Assembly (NCBI GenBank): GCA_014058105.1
Contig: JACGCM010002300.1
Location: 1,240,001-1,304,000, forward strand
DNA from: Kingdonia uniflora
Taxonomy: Eukaryota; Streptophyta; Magnoliopsida; Ranunculales; Circaeasteraceae
Direction of reading: 5' to 3'
DNA: 64,000 nt
The translations under genes and the position numbers were made by a program. Shown piece by piece: positions 12,421 through 24,194 of this stretch. The notes beneath the pieces were generated by a model. That model ran no database searches, was not told the origin of the DNA, and was given only the letters and a program-made list of their open reading frames with translations. The first letter of the stretch is position 1; each line of letters opens with the position of its first letter.

Positions 12421-13346
12421 AAAACCCTTAATCAATTATTCTGGATAGGCTTTTAGACACAAAAGATCTTGTCATAGTAGTAATTATGTTAGAAGAATTA
12501 TCAATATGTGTATTAGAATTGAAGTATCAATAGTGATACTTTCTTGTCATCATTTAGCATTTTTTTAGATTGTTCTTTGATTGTTCATAATTATATTAGG
12601 TGCAGGTAACATCCTTCTTTTGTTTCTCTCACTTTGAACAGTTTTTGACCATCAAGATCATTGCTTAGAATTGGTACCTTAAGAATTATTGTACCAAATG
12701 TTTAAAAGAGATTTATCATCCAATCCATGGCCTCAAGCACCCATGAGAATCTCATACTAAGTAGATTTGACTTCCACATTGGAAATTGAATATTGATATA
12801 TTTTGAGGTGAAAAATAAGGCTAAGGGTATTTCAGGATAGTATATTTCTTTTGTCCAACTTGCTTTTGTACATCTTTTGGCTGTGTATATATGTCAGAAG
12901 ATCTAAATATTGTCTGTCCTTTACTTCCAAGGGTTTATAATTCCCAAAAAGTAACCTTCCATATGCTCTTACCATTTGAAGGCATGAATGACACATTCCA
13001 ACATGCCTCACAGCATTTTCTTAGTTTTATTCCTTTAGCTTCTTATCAACCAATCTTCACTCTTGAGCCATTGGAGAGCTTTAGACATTATCATCTAGAT
13101 GAGCTTTGTCGTTCAGCTTTTTGAAATGTATTCTTTAGTCTTGTTTGATTTTTTTTTGATTCCAAAGGTGGATCATAAATTAATTAAACTGCACTATCTA
13201 AAAACATTCAGTTTGGGAATGAATTGATTAAAATTCTAGATTGGTGACAATACAAAGGTTCTAGAGAAGTTTCCCTTATAATACATGATATTGGTATTAT
13301 GGTTGCGGGAACAAAACATGATATCTCACTTGTCAGGTAAAATCTA
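12421..13346. other. no recognisable gene
   Basis: AT-rich sequence with one 77-codon open frame at 12891-13124 (plus) that matches no family I know and has no codon or splice support. I see no repeat or RNA structure here. A short (TTTG)n run begins inside the element that follows. Confidence 0.5.
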
Positions 13347-13742
13347 TAAGGCCATGTTTGTTTGTTTGTTTGTTTGTTTTTTGGGTGAGAAGGGGTGAGA
13401 AGAGCATAAAAAATTAAGGTTATAAATTTTGAGGTTAGAAGATTAAAAAAAACTTACGTGCGTTTGGCTGAAGGTTAGAAGTTGTACTTAAAATCATATC
13501 TTCTAACTTCAACATCTCACTAATCTGTTTGGCTGAACCATCTAATTTGACCACAGATTAGAAGTTTCTCCACAAAACATCAAAACCACATGTATAAACC
13601 ACATTTTCCTCTATAATTCATCATATATTAATGCAACAACACAATTAAAATGGTGGTTTAAGGCAAAAATTAAATTAAAAATGTACAAATCACATACCAA
13701 AATACCAAATATATAGGGGACATGATTTAACATACCCACATA

Positions 13743-14411
13743 GAGAGAGAGAGATGGAGAAACAACCATTGTAGAGAGAGATAGAGGTAGGAGAGAGAAA
13801 GGGATGAGGGGAAGAGTAGAGGTAGAAAGAGTAAGAGTGAGATAGAAAGAGAGGTATAAGGGTGGAAGAAAGAGAAGGGGGATAGAGAGAGAGGTGAGAG
13901 GGAAAAGTAGGGAGATAAGAGGGAGAGAGAGGGGAGGAAAAAATGGAGAGAGAGAGTTATATGAGGGTGGGAGAGAGAGGGGATAAAGAGAAAGAGGTAA
14001 AAGAGAGAGGGGATAAAGAGAAAGAGGTAAAAGAGAGAGGGGATAGAAAGAGAGGTGAGAGGGAGAGCTAGAGAGATAAGGAAGAGATAAAAGGGAGAAA
14101 GAGGTGAGAGAGAAGGGATAAAGAAAAAGGTGAGAGGGAGAGGTATAAAGATAAGGGAGAGATTGAGGATGGAGAGAGAGAGGTAGGAAAGAGAGGGGAT
14201 AAAACGAGAGGTAGGAGAGATAGGGGATATAGAGAGAGAGGGGATAAATAGGGAGGTGGGAGAGAGATGGGATAGAGAGAGAGAAAGGGGATAGAAAGGT
14301 GGGAGAAAGAGGGGATAAAGAGAGAGGTGAGATAGAGAGGTAGAGAGATAAGGGAAAAAGAGAGATGAGGGAGAGAGAGAGGGGGGAGAGAGAGAGAAGG
14401 GGGGGGGGGGA
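13743..14411. repeat. GA-rich simple-sequence expansion
   Basis: Nearly pure purine text built from GAGAGA and GGGATA/GGTGAGAG units, including one exact copy of a block of about 30 bp near 13980-14040. It ends in a run of G around 14398-14410. It lies inside the Harbinger-type foldback element. Confidence 0.85.
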
Positions 14412-14640
14412 AACGTTGGGGTGGGTTTTGATTTGGCTTATTTGGGGTTAAGATAAGTTTTCATTCGACAAAATTGAGTTTTTTTCAGTTGGAAACCCCA
14501 AAATACCCTTACTTAAACCGGTCTCGGGGTGGGAAATGACCAAACCACGATATAGGGGAAACCAGCAGTCAAAGCCAAGTCAAAGGGAAACTGGAAGTTT
14601 TTTGGTTAGAAGTAAACCCAAAAAGCTTTAAATTTAAAGA

Positions 14641-14664
14641 GGGGGGGGGGGGGGGGGGGGGGGG
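14641..14664 (+). repeat. poly-G run (24 G)
   Basis: Uninterrupted G from 14641 to 14664 inside the foldback element. A run this long is prone to length error in sequencing and could form a G-quadruplex; the exact length should not be trusted. Confidence 0.8.
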
Positions 14665-15400
14665 TGTACGAAGTTTTGAGGTTAGAAGTTTGCCAAACTT
14701 CCAGTTTTCATTTTTTATGGAGATTTTGCCAACTTTTATAAAAAAAAAAACAAGTCAAAGGTGAGAAGTTTCCAAAAGATCACACCTCTTCTCACCTTTG
14801 ACCAAAAAACAAACATGGCCTAAGTAAAGATTTTTATGTTCATAGAAATGTGAAAATAAAACTTTCTTGTGGGTTATTATTATAGAGGCAGATTAACATT
14901 TTGTAGCTCGTGGTGCCAACACGAATTGAAACCTAATAAAATTTAGGCACATATTAAGAATTCTAAAATTAAAATTGTATTTTGTATGACATCAAATTTA
15001 ACCGGTCTGCTTTCAATCCCAACCCCAACTTACCGTTTTAAAAAAGAAGACAATAAGAATCGAGACAAAAGAAGGTGTAACCTCAAAAGATCTCGCTGGG
15101 ACGACAATGCATGACTATCAGTTTTGGGCTTGCCACGTCTCACTAGAGAAGGGCACCACTCGAATTTCTTTGGGTCTCTTCTCCCTCTTCCTCTAGAGCT
15201 ACTAGGGTTTGTAGATGGAGGAGGAGCTTATAAAAAAAGGTCCTTTCCCTAGGTTACATTCTCTTCCAATTTATAGGGGGAGTCTTTGACCTAGCAGTTC
15301 TCGGGCTCACGTGACACGTATAATTCCTAGGATAACCTTCTGGGTCTTAGGCTTTACCTTTCCACGTGGGCTTGGCATAAAATGTTTGTCGGTATCGGTT

Positions 15401-15642
15401 ACTTTCGTCGTGGCTCGAGGGTCGTTAAGAGAGCTTCTACTAAGACGTGCTCCCTTATCGGTGGGGAGGTTGTCTAATGACCTATAAGCCTTGTGGTTAG
15501 CGGGAGCGTGCTCCTATAGTTGCTTTTGTCGTGGTTCGATGGTCGTTAAGAGAGCTTCCCCTACGATGTGCTTGCTTATCGGTGGGGAGGTTGTCTAACG
15601 ACCTACAAGCCTCGTGGTTAGTGGGAGCGTGCTCTTACAATT
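15401..15642 (+). repeat. two-copy tandem repeat, about 121 bp
   Basis: The block beginning CTTTcGTCGTGGcTCGA near 15401 recurs near 15522 with the same order of words: GTCGTTAAGAGAGCTTC, CTTATCGGTGGGGAGGTTG, GACCTAyAAGCC, GTGGTTAG, GGGAGCGTGCTC. No coding potential. It sits just upstream of LTR-like sequence and may be part of an LTR U3 region. Confidence 0.75.
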
Positions 15643-15659
15643 GCCTCCCCCTCAATTTT

Positions 15660-16490
15660 TGCTTGTGGAGAGAGAGCTGAGGTGAAATGTATGTGTTTGT
15701 CATATCGTTTAGGTACGAGAGCATTACCTCGTCCTGCTAGATGCGTGGCTGTATTGGAAGTTGTGAGCCATCATTATTGTCTGTGCATTAGGAAAAATAA
15801 AGTAATTAATGTGTCTGTCATTTATGTGGCATGTGGTTACTACCGCAAATGTCAGGCAACGTGTCTCATCATTGTGATGGGGCCTCCTAACTTATTTAAA
15901 CTGCCCTTTCCTTCACCCCCTATATAAGAGATGTATGTATCTCTTGAGTGATTTTTAGTTTTCTCTCTTATCTGTTTATAACTTTGAATCTTTCGTTTTA
16001 TTCACTGTTATTTGTTGTTCTCCGTTCATCACTATTCTCCGATCTTTGCTGTTGTCGTTTGCCGAAGCATTTGGAGTCCTATTTTTTGTATGTTTGTAAT
16101 ATACAATAGTTTTCTTTTGTTGCTTGTGATTGCACCTGTTTACTCGGTGTGCGGTTTTCAAGTTGTTTGGCAGCCTTTCTTTGTAGTAATGTTGGAAAAC
16201 TAGTAGTGATGCCAGCCATAATTAGGTTATGCGCCATTTTAATTTTACTAGGACCGTAGTTGGGAGGGCAGTCATATAGAGGTGAGAGGTACCTTTGGGA
16301 TAATGAGTCCCTGGGCTGCCCTAGTTTGGTATATAATAATTGTTCCCTTTTTGTTTGGATGAGTCTAATCTTTTCACCTGGCTTGTGTAGGGATGACCGC
16401 TCAACTTGCACAGTCTGTGTGCCTTTGACTTAGAGTGTACATTGTGAGGGATGGATTCATCTAGCGATGAGTTGATGACAGAGGGGTTAG
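15660..16490 (+). other. LTR and leader-like region (unpaired)
   Basis: A TATA-like CTATATAAG lies at 15921, followed by about 500 bp of T-rich leader-like text and an ATG at 16449 opening a short frame (MDSSSDELMTEG) that runs straight into gypsy RNase H sequence. This looks like the U3-R-U5 and leader of an LTR element joined by deletion to a pol fragment. No second LTR, primer site or target duplication was found. Confidence 0.35.
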
Positions 16491-17985
16491 CAGCCTACGT
16501 CGATTCTTTACTCATGGCCAACCTACAACAAGACATTCCGCACAACTGGGAAAATGGTCGAGTACGCAGCTATAGTTGAAGCAAAGATGAGCAAGTTTAA
16601 AAAAGCTTCAATATCTTATCTACCATGACAAGAAAATCGTCACGCTGACGCTTTAGCATACATCGCTGCCATGCTCGGAGACAGTAAAAGGCGATCTTTG
16701 GACATCGAAATCATCGAACATTCTAGCCTCAACGTATAATCCACATTGCAGATCACCGTAACAGAAGACGAAGATACTGATGACTGGAGGAAGCCATTTT
16801 ATTTATACCTCAACTCCAACATCTTGCCCAGTAACAAAGAAAAAGCCCGTTCACTGTTGGCCCGATGCCCCAGATTTATAGTTTAGAATAAGATCTTATA
16901 TCGTATCATAGGGAGAGGACCACTGATCGAATGCATTTCTTAAAAACAAGCCCACATAAAGATTTAGGAACTTCACGATGGTATCTGCGGCGCTCACATA
17001 TCAGGACGATCTTTGGCACATAAAGCTTTCACCCAAGGTCTATACTAGCCGAAAATGAGACAAGATTGTGAAACTTTCATACGAAAATGCTATAAGTGCC
17101 AGATTCATGCTCAAGACATCAAAAGCCCAATACTCAACTTACACGTCAGTAATGTCCTCTAGCCATTTAAGCATTGGGGGATCGACATCATCAGACCTTT
17201 CCACCCAGCATCAGGAAACCGCATATTTGTTCTTGTTGCCAAATATTACTTCACAAAATGGGTCAAAGCTATTCCCCCCTGTCATACAGACGAGAATGAA
17301 GTTATCAAATTCCTCTGGGAGTACATCATTACAAGGTTTGGCTGCCCACAAATGATGCGATCTGACAACCGAAAGCAATTTATCAGTAAAAAAGTCCTTT
17401 CATTCCTCCACAAATATAAAATTCTACTCTTCACCTCCACACCCTACTACCCTCATGGAAACGGACAAGCTGAAGCCATCAACAAAAGTATCAAATCAGA
17501 ATTGCGCAAACTTCTCGATGACAAAAAAGGAAGATGGGTCAATGAACTAGTTAGTGTTTTCTGGGCATGCAGAACGACTCCTCAAACTTCAACAGGTTGC
17601 ACACCATTCATGATGGCCTTCGGAACTGAAGCAGTCATCCCCTCAAACCTCGATCTTCCCAATGCACGAAGAACCTTATCAGATGAAGACAACGAGCTCG
17701 GTCTCCTCTGCAACCTAAACTAGATCGAGGAAACCCGAGACCACGCTATTACAAACTTGGGACGATATCATGATACCTTGAAAAAGGCCTATAACAAAAA
17801 AGTTTGACCACGAACATTCGGCATCGGCAACTTGGTCCTTCGACGAATTGTAGACAATACTCGACCTAAATTTTTTGGTAAGTTATCTTAAAATTGGGAA
17901 GGGCCGTACATTGTCAACGATAAGACAGACAGTGGTACATATTGGCTGATGACAGAAGATGAAGTCCACCTCGAATTCCTATGAA
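16490..17985 (+). pseudogene. element A: Ty3/gypsy RNase H end and integrase
   Basis: Plus-strand pol remnant with scattered stops and some frame changes. In order: end of RNase H (NRHADALAYIAAM); the HHCC zinc finger of integrase (ELHDGICGAHISGRSLAHKA, then CETFIRKCYKCQIHA); the catalytic core with the three acidic sites in WGIDII, RSDNRKQF and NGQAEAINKSI; VFWACRTTPQTSTGCTPF and FGTEAVIP; and the C-terminal SH3-like part (NLVLRRI, NWEGPYIV). The acidic triad survives although nearby residues have changed (SDN-R for the usual SDNG). Gag, protease and RT are absent. The style of the integrase fits the Tat/Athila branch. Confidence 0.85.
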
Positions 17986-18071
17986 ACACAACTCAGTTAA
18001 TTTTTTTTTACAGATAACTCTTTGTACCAGCTTTTACTACTTCAAATAAATACTATTTACTACCATATTTA

Positions 18072-18720
18072 CTATTCATGACTTGATCTCGATCCAACTT
18101 TACAGTTACATCCAGACAAGCATTAATCTTTCTAATATCGACTTGATCTTGTTACATACTTTAACGTATGCCTCAAGACAAGCTCATATCTTTACTATTC
18201 ACGACTTGATCTCGATCCAACTTTACAGTTACATCCAGACAAGCATTAATCTTTCTAATATCGACTTGATCTTGTTCCATACTTTATACCTATGCCTCAA
18301 GATAAGCTCACATCTTTACTATTCATGACTTGATCTCGATCCAACTTTACAGTTACATCCAGACAAGCATTAATCTTTCTAATATCGACTTGATCTTGTT
18401 CTATACTTTATACGTATGCCTCAAGATAAGCTCACATCTTTACTATTCATGACTTGATCTCGATCCAACTTTACAGTTACATCTAGACAAGTATTAATAT
18501 TTATAATATCGACTTGATCTTGTTCCATACTTTATACGTATGCCTCAAGACAAGCTCACATCTTTACTATTCATGACTTGATCACGATCCAACTTTACAG
18601 TTACATCCAGACAAGTATTAATCTTTCTAATATCGACTTGATCCTGTTCTATACTTTATAAGTATGCCTCAAGACAGCTCGCATCTTTACTATTTATAAA
18701 TTGGTCTCAATCCATACCTA
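18072..18720 (+). repeat. 124-bp tandem array, five full copies and a partial sixth
   Basis: Units start at about 18072, 18195, 18319, 18443, 18567 and 18690, spaced 123-124 bp. Each begins CTATTCATGACTTGATCTCG and contains TTTACAGTTACATCCAGAC and ATCGACTTGATCTTGTTC. The last copy is degenerate. The array lies right after the integrase stop, in the 3' untranslated part of element A. Such arrays between pol and the 3' LTR are typical of Tat-lineage elements and are a known source of satellite DNA. Confidence 0.9.
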
Positions 18721-18920
18721 TTGAGTATGCATCCAGGCTAGCAATCTATTTACCTCTCAATTAATATTTATGTTATCTAATATAAGTACTTAACGTCAAC
18801 ATACTTTTGCAAAATGCTTAAAATTCGATAAAGAGTACTGATTCTAAACCAACAAATTCAAATTGTTTCGGTCCCACTGGCCATTTTTTACAACCCTCGA
18901 TAAACTACTTTCATAATGTT

Positions 18921-21155
18921 CTACTCTATAGGGGAAGATATGACTTTATCCACATTGAAAGATCCTTCCACCACGGGCACATTCCCTACTTTGCCTTGAC
19001 GAAATGCATTGGCCTCTATCATCACAGCGTCCTGAACCATTCCTGCCTCATCTCGAGCATCGCCAGAACCTGACTCTTTGTCATCTGAGCTCGAATATTC
19101 TCATACACCACCACAAGACTTCGCCAAAATCTTGTACAACTTTTTCCTCCCCTCCAACTCCGTATACTGATCATAAAAATGGTCATGGACCTTCTTATAC
19201 TTATCGAGCTTATCAACATTCACCTCGTCAAGAATTTTGGCATGCTCTAGCTGCATTGCTTCTCGTGCTTGAGTAACTTGATCCCTTACATCCTTCTAGA
19301 AGTTTTCTCTTTGCAGTGCCAAAGCCTCCACATTCTCCTTCTCCAAAGTCTTCCTCAAGTTTCGAATAGCTGTGTCTCACACCTTTTTCGCATCCAGCTT
19401 ACAGGTGTTGAGCCTTACATTCAAATTCTTCTTATCTTCGATCAACAATTCCTTCTTCCTTGTTAAGTCTTTCTCGATGTTTTTATAAGCCAACAGTTGA
19501 TTGGCCAAGTAGCTACTACTAACAATACGCCCTTTGGCCTCTGCCAATAACTTCATAATTTGTAGAACATTCATATATTGAGTATTCGAATGACATACCA
19601 GTTTCTTTAATCGTAACAAAGTAGAAAAATTCCTCACCTTCGACATGTTCTGGCTGCCCTCATTAAGAAATGATATCAAACTTTGAGCCCCAACCAAGCA
19701 ATCATCTACCTCAGCCTCCAGAATGTCTGTCCCCGACATGAAAACATCCATTGACTGCTGGACTTCGACCTTATTTTCCACCACAAATTTATTCTTCGAC
19801 GTCATTCCACCCACTTTTTTTTTCAGAGCCACACTTCCCGAACTTCGTGGAGGACACCTGTCCACAAAAATAGCTGGCTTAACAGTTTTAGCCGCCTCTT
19901 CTGTTATCGATTGCCTAGTGGCCCTCTTGTGCGAAAGCAGGGATGACACATCCTCACTTGTTCCCCTCTGCTTTTTCCTCTTACCTAGAGATACCCCTAG
20001 AATGGCATATATTTCCGAATCAGTATTATAACCTGCCAGTGAAGGATTTTCCAATGAAAGGCTGCAACCTACAGCTCTTTTGTTCTTAGCAGACATTTTT
20101 CCATCGATTACTGGGATTTCAGCACCTTTGTCCCTCGATCTTTTCAACCCTGCCTCCTCGAACAGCTTACCCACAAACTTCTGGTCGACAACCAAATTGT
20201 TAATCCGGCCAAAAAACCCCTTACTTACCTTATAAAATTCTTCTTTCACTTCTAAATTTTTGTCGACCTCCTTCAAAGCTGCACACAAATACAAACAAAA
20301 TGATACACAATACACAATATCTACATCTACAACATCGACAATTACAAATTATCTCACCACATACCTAGATGAATTTTTTCTTTAAAGGCTCCCCATGATC
20401 TTTCTTATCGAACTCATAATTACCAGTTACAAGTAGCCTTTCATCACTATATCGTCCCCCTGTTGAAACCATATCATAAAAAGTGGCCTTTTCAAGAACC
20501 TCGCCAGGTATCGGTAACCTAACTTCGTCGGGTTCATCTTTAGTGTGTAGTACACACACAAATCATCGACACTGATTAACTCCTCCCCCCTGGACTCAAG
20601 TCAACCATTAATCGCCCCACATACTCTAAACAAATCATGCACATTCGGATTGAACTAACCAGGGGCAACGTAAAAAAAATTCATCAACTTTTTCTGGTCA
20701 GCTCGAAGGGGAAGCTTCAACCCTTTCTTAATTTTTTCTCGATGCACGAGAATACCCCCCAATGGAATATCCTGATCAGTCATGTCATATTGATACTCTT
20801 CTAACCTAATATCTACATAAATACCATATTTATTCTTAAACCTCACAATTTCCTTTGTTTCTAAACCCTCACCATAACCTACATCCTCACCCTCCTTAAC
20901 AACTTCATCCCCACCACCGCTACCTTCTCAATCACTTGCTTGCAGCTCATGATCTACATATGTATTGGTGTCCACCTCAAATAATTCGACAACCTTGGGT
21001 ACCACCCTAAACTAGTCCAGATCAGCGACATCTATACTACTGGATCCCACTATATGCCTACCTCCCAATTATTGGGCACATATAGTTACATCAACCTGCA
21101 ACGGCTCAAGATTCTCGTATATCCCCTTATCATCGATATGAGTTGGTTAAGCCAT
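18921..21155 (-). pseudogene. antisense ORF of element A (gypsy-type putative transposon protein)
   Basis: A 2.2-kb coding region opposite in strand to the integrase of the same element. It starts at ATG 21155; an intron likely ends at the acceptor just before 20278. The first part carries a block like the plant 'putative gypsy type transposon' domain: [34 protein letters not shown], ending in [20 protein letters not shown]. The second part, from 20278, is a long charged helical region, likely coiled coil (ELLIEDKKNLNVRL, RKTLEKENVEAL, REAMQLEHAKILDEV), down to a stop at 18921. In-frame stops at 19379 and 19289 and near 19160, plus a frame change near 20.56 kb, break it. The uninterrupted piece is 312 codons (19377-20315). 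Function unknown; location suggests expression from a promoter in or near the 3' LTR. Confidence 0.7.
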
Positions 21156-24100
21156 TTTAATGGACCTGTCAAACAGATTTCATATTTTTATCACAGTTAG
21201 TATCTATCATATATGATACATATATATATTCATAGGCTCATATGTTCATAATCATAAATTGTCAAGAATAACTCTCCACCACATCATTCTCTTTTCTATC
21301 TGCTACTATCACTAATTATTAATGTTCTTTATATAGTTCTCGATACACTTAATATGATTCTAGTCATATAAATATCTTCGATTACTAACAAATATGCTCA
21401 CCTTATTCATATAATTCTCGATATATTTTTATCTAACATCGATAACTTATTAAAATTTTCTTTTATTCATGTCTATTTTTAAGGAGACCCTACAGCTTCT
21501 CGAAGATCCTTCACCTATTTTCCCACCAAAAAACCATCATTCAAAATTGCTCTTTCTCACCTTCTTCGAAACAAAATCCGGCCAAAATCCCAACAACCTG
21601 CACAAATTCCCGACACTCTCGCAGTATCTATAACCGATTACCCAAAATACACCATAACCACAGTGCCACCAACAAAATTGCTCTCTCCCCTCTTTCCCAC
21701 CAACTCTTATATCTCTATCTCCTAAACTCGTCTATAACCTTTTACGACTCCATTCTTCTACCAAACTCCATTAACAGTCATTACAAACTCCATTCACATC
21801 AACACTCTAACACTGTTACTTGTTAAACCTAACACTCTATTGATATTCAATCTAATTCCTTTTAAAATTCTTTTAAACCCACTTAACCCTGTTTATTAAA
21901 CATGAAACCAAGAAGAAGAAAAAAACAAGCAAACACAAACCAAGAATTACCTACCTTGTTTTCGTGCTACTTCAATGTCCCTTTCTTTCACTCGCTTTGC
22001 TCTCTCAATCAACGCGCTGATCTCCTCCTTCACAATTGTAGACATCCACTTGAGAGACGCACAACAGTAGTTACCAGAGAATTTTTTTTATGAGTTTGAA
22101 AAGCATGAACAGTTGCCCACATCAGACCTATTTATAGGCCCCATGCGACTATTCCTTTTACCACTTTACGACCGTTCAACTCCTCGAATGAAATGCCTTA
22201 TACTCATCTTCTCAAAATCTATAATACTTCGCCTCTTCCACAATAACAATCCCTTACACTCTTGCTCTAATCCTACCATATCTTGAAGAGTATCTTCTGC
22301 TACATTCTCACTCAACAAAGCACTTCCTATCTTGTCGAACAAAAAAATTACATCTTGTTCCTTATACCTTCAGATCTCCCTATTGGACCACATCTTGCCA
22401 TTTAATAATTCACATTGAGTCCCTTATTTAAAACCTCTACCTACACATTCCTATATATCTGAACAAAATCTTCGACAAACTACACATAAACGTCTAATTT
22501 GACATTCTGGCATACATGTTAAATGCATTTTATCACATATTTCCAACAAGTACATGTTACATTCGACAACACAACCAAAAATTCATTTAACCAATAAAAC
22601 CTCCTGACAAGATTCATTACATTCCATTTGCCAAAACATTTAACCATTACATAAAGCCTATGTCTCAAGAATTTACACTTTATAAACCCCTAGCTGCAAC
22701 TTCATCTTCCCTCTTCACCAACAATATGGCACGAGCCTACATGCCACCACAATGTTAAGGAGGATGCAAAAACTGAAGTTTTACACGAAAATCGAATTCC
22801 TCCTCAGCTTCCTTCGCCTCTGCCTCACTCATCCTTTCATAATCCGGTTCCTCGTGATTATCAAAATGCCATTCCATGCTCTACGAACCAAAGTATCGGT
22901 AGTACAATACCCAGTACATCACCTACACCCATCTGTACACCCATCTGTACACCCTATCCTGGGCCTCAGATCTCATCTTCACCATCTTGCGTGAATGCCT
23001 CACCTCTGCAGTAATAAGCTCTATTTATAATCCTTCCAGTCAAAACTCCAAGTCACCTATATTTAATATGCTTTGGAACTCTACACAGTAAGATTCAAAT
23101 CGATCATCCTCGAAATCAATCATTGGCCCCACACGGTCAACTACCTTCAATTTTATACGCATGGCAAATATTCAACAAAATTATATCAAAATGTTCTCAT
23201 AATACACAGTCCTCGGCAAAATACACAGAAATAAATAAATTAGATAAATACAAATTTATTTATTTCATAACTTGTTTCTTACATTCGATATCTCCCAACA
23301 GTTATTCTTTCTCCCCTAAACTGATGCAATCCATTACCTTCACAACCGCATGATGATACAACTATTTCCAACAGATACACATCATCTCAATTTAATCCTT
23401 GTTCCCACCCCAACGCTATGACATGACCACATGGCAATTTCTCACCGATCAGTTTGCGCCAGATTTTTTCAACAGAACGTTCACCGTCTTCAGCCCCAGA
23501 CAACATCATAGACCATACTTGGGGTGGCATCATTCCACAAAACACCACCATCCCACCTTCCATAACCTTTAATTTATACCCGATTTCCTTCCACTATATT
23601 TAATGTACCACATTAATTGTGCCTCGGGACCGACCTGACCAGATACAGTTCACCTTGACCTCGGTAATGACATATGCTGACTTCTGAGAATATTCGGTAA
23701 CCTCTTCAGCTTTTAGTTTTCTTCTCGACACAACTATAAGTACTTCTGTCAAGAATGGGGTGATTGTAGTAGCATATTCCCCATATTCGACAAGAATAAG
23801 CCAACATGATATAGTCAAAGGTAGCTCAACATTGTATAGTCGAAGACAACTCAATATTCTAGAAGATACCATAAGTCCTCGACTTACCAAAAGTAGCCGT
23901 TGAAGCCTGGTCAAGAGAAAACTATTAGAGATCAGTGAAGTTCGCCCACTTTACCCAGAATAGGAAAATATTTCTTTGTTTTTGTAAAAAGCCTGTATCT
24001 ACTATAAATACAGGCAAAAAATAGATTCTAAAGTCCCCCCGTAATTCTTACTATTTACACTCTTTAACCCTAACAACACTTCAAAAGTTTGTAATAATTA

Positions 24101-24190
24101 ACATATACTAGATTTTACATCAAATCCTCCTCGAGGTCGTGGTTTTTCTCAGGTTTTACTGAGTTTTTCACGTAAAATCCTGGTTGCTTA
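21156..24190 (+). other. 3' part of element A, probably including its 3' LTR
   Basis: No long ORF. Near the right end a TATA box (24002-24010) is followed about 185 bp later by text typical of a U5 end (GGTCGTGGTTTTTCTC, TTTTTCACGTAAAATCC), after which minus-strand pol of element B begins abruptly. I therefore read the right boundary near 24190 as the end of a plus-oriented LTR. Its left end is not resolved and I found no second copy of it. A 41-codon acidic minus-strand frame at 22755-22877 (MEWHFDNHEEPDYERMSEAE) may be a further antisense exon, but this is weak. Confidence 0.4.
24002..24010 (+). promoter_or_regulatory. TATA box in the LTR-like end of element A
   Basis: CTATAAATA about 185 bp upstream of the apparent LTR end, the usual spacing of R-U5 in plant LTRs. 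The call rests on the motif and its position only. Confidence 0.45.
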
Positions 24191-24194
24191 ACCC

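Larger units (their letters stand above)
13350..14820. mobile_element. 1.47-kb foldback MITE, PIF/Harbinger type
   Basis: The left end GGCCATGTTTGTTTG and the right end, whose reverse complement is GGCCATGTTTGTTTTTTGG, are terminal inverted repeats. Inward both sides repeat GGTGAGAAG-type text and, deeper, matching TTAGAAGTT blocks. The flanking trinucleotide is TAA on both sides (13347-13349 and 14821-14823), the target duplication of Harbinger/Tourist elements. There is no transposase. The middle is filled by a long GA repeat and a run of G. The element is long for a MITE, probably through expansion of those simple repeats. Confidence 0.75.

Noticed and set aside
14398..14664. Poly-G runs as possible regulatory G-quadruplexes
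   Set aside because: They lie inside a MITE simple-repeat expansion and their length may be a sequencing artefact; there is no evidence for a role.
18072..18720. Regularly spaced repeats, at first sight array-like as in CRISPR
   Set aside because: The whole 124-bp unit repeats head to tail with no unique spacers, and the context is a plant gypsy element.
19723..20031. 102-codon plus-strand ORF
   Set aside because: It lies fully opposite the better supported minus-strand antisense ORF, which has domain-like text and coiled-coil pattern.
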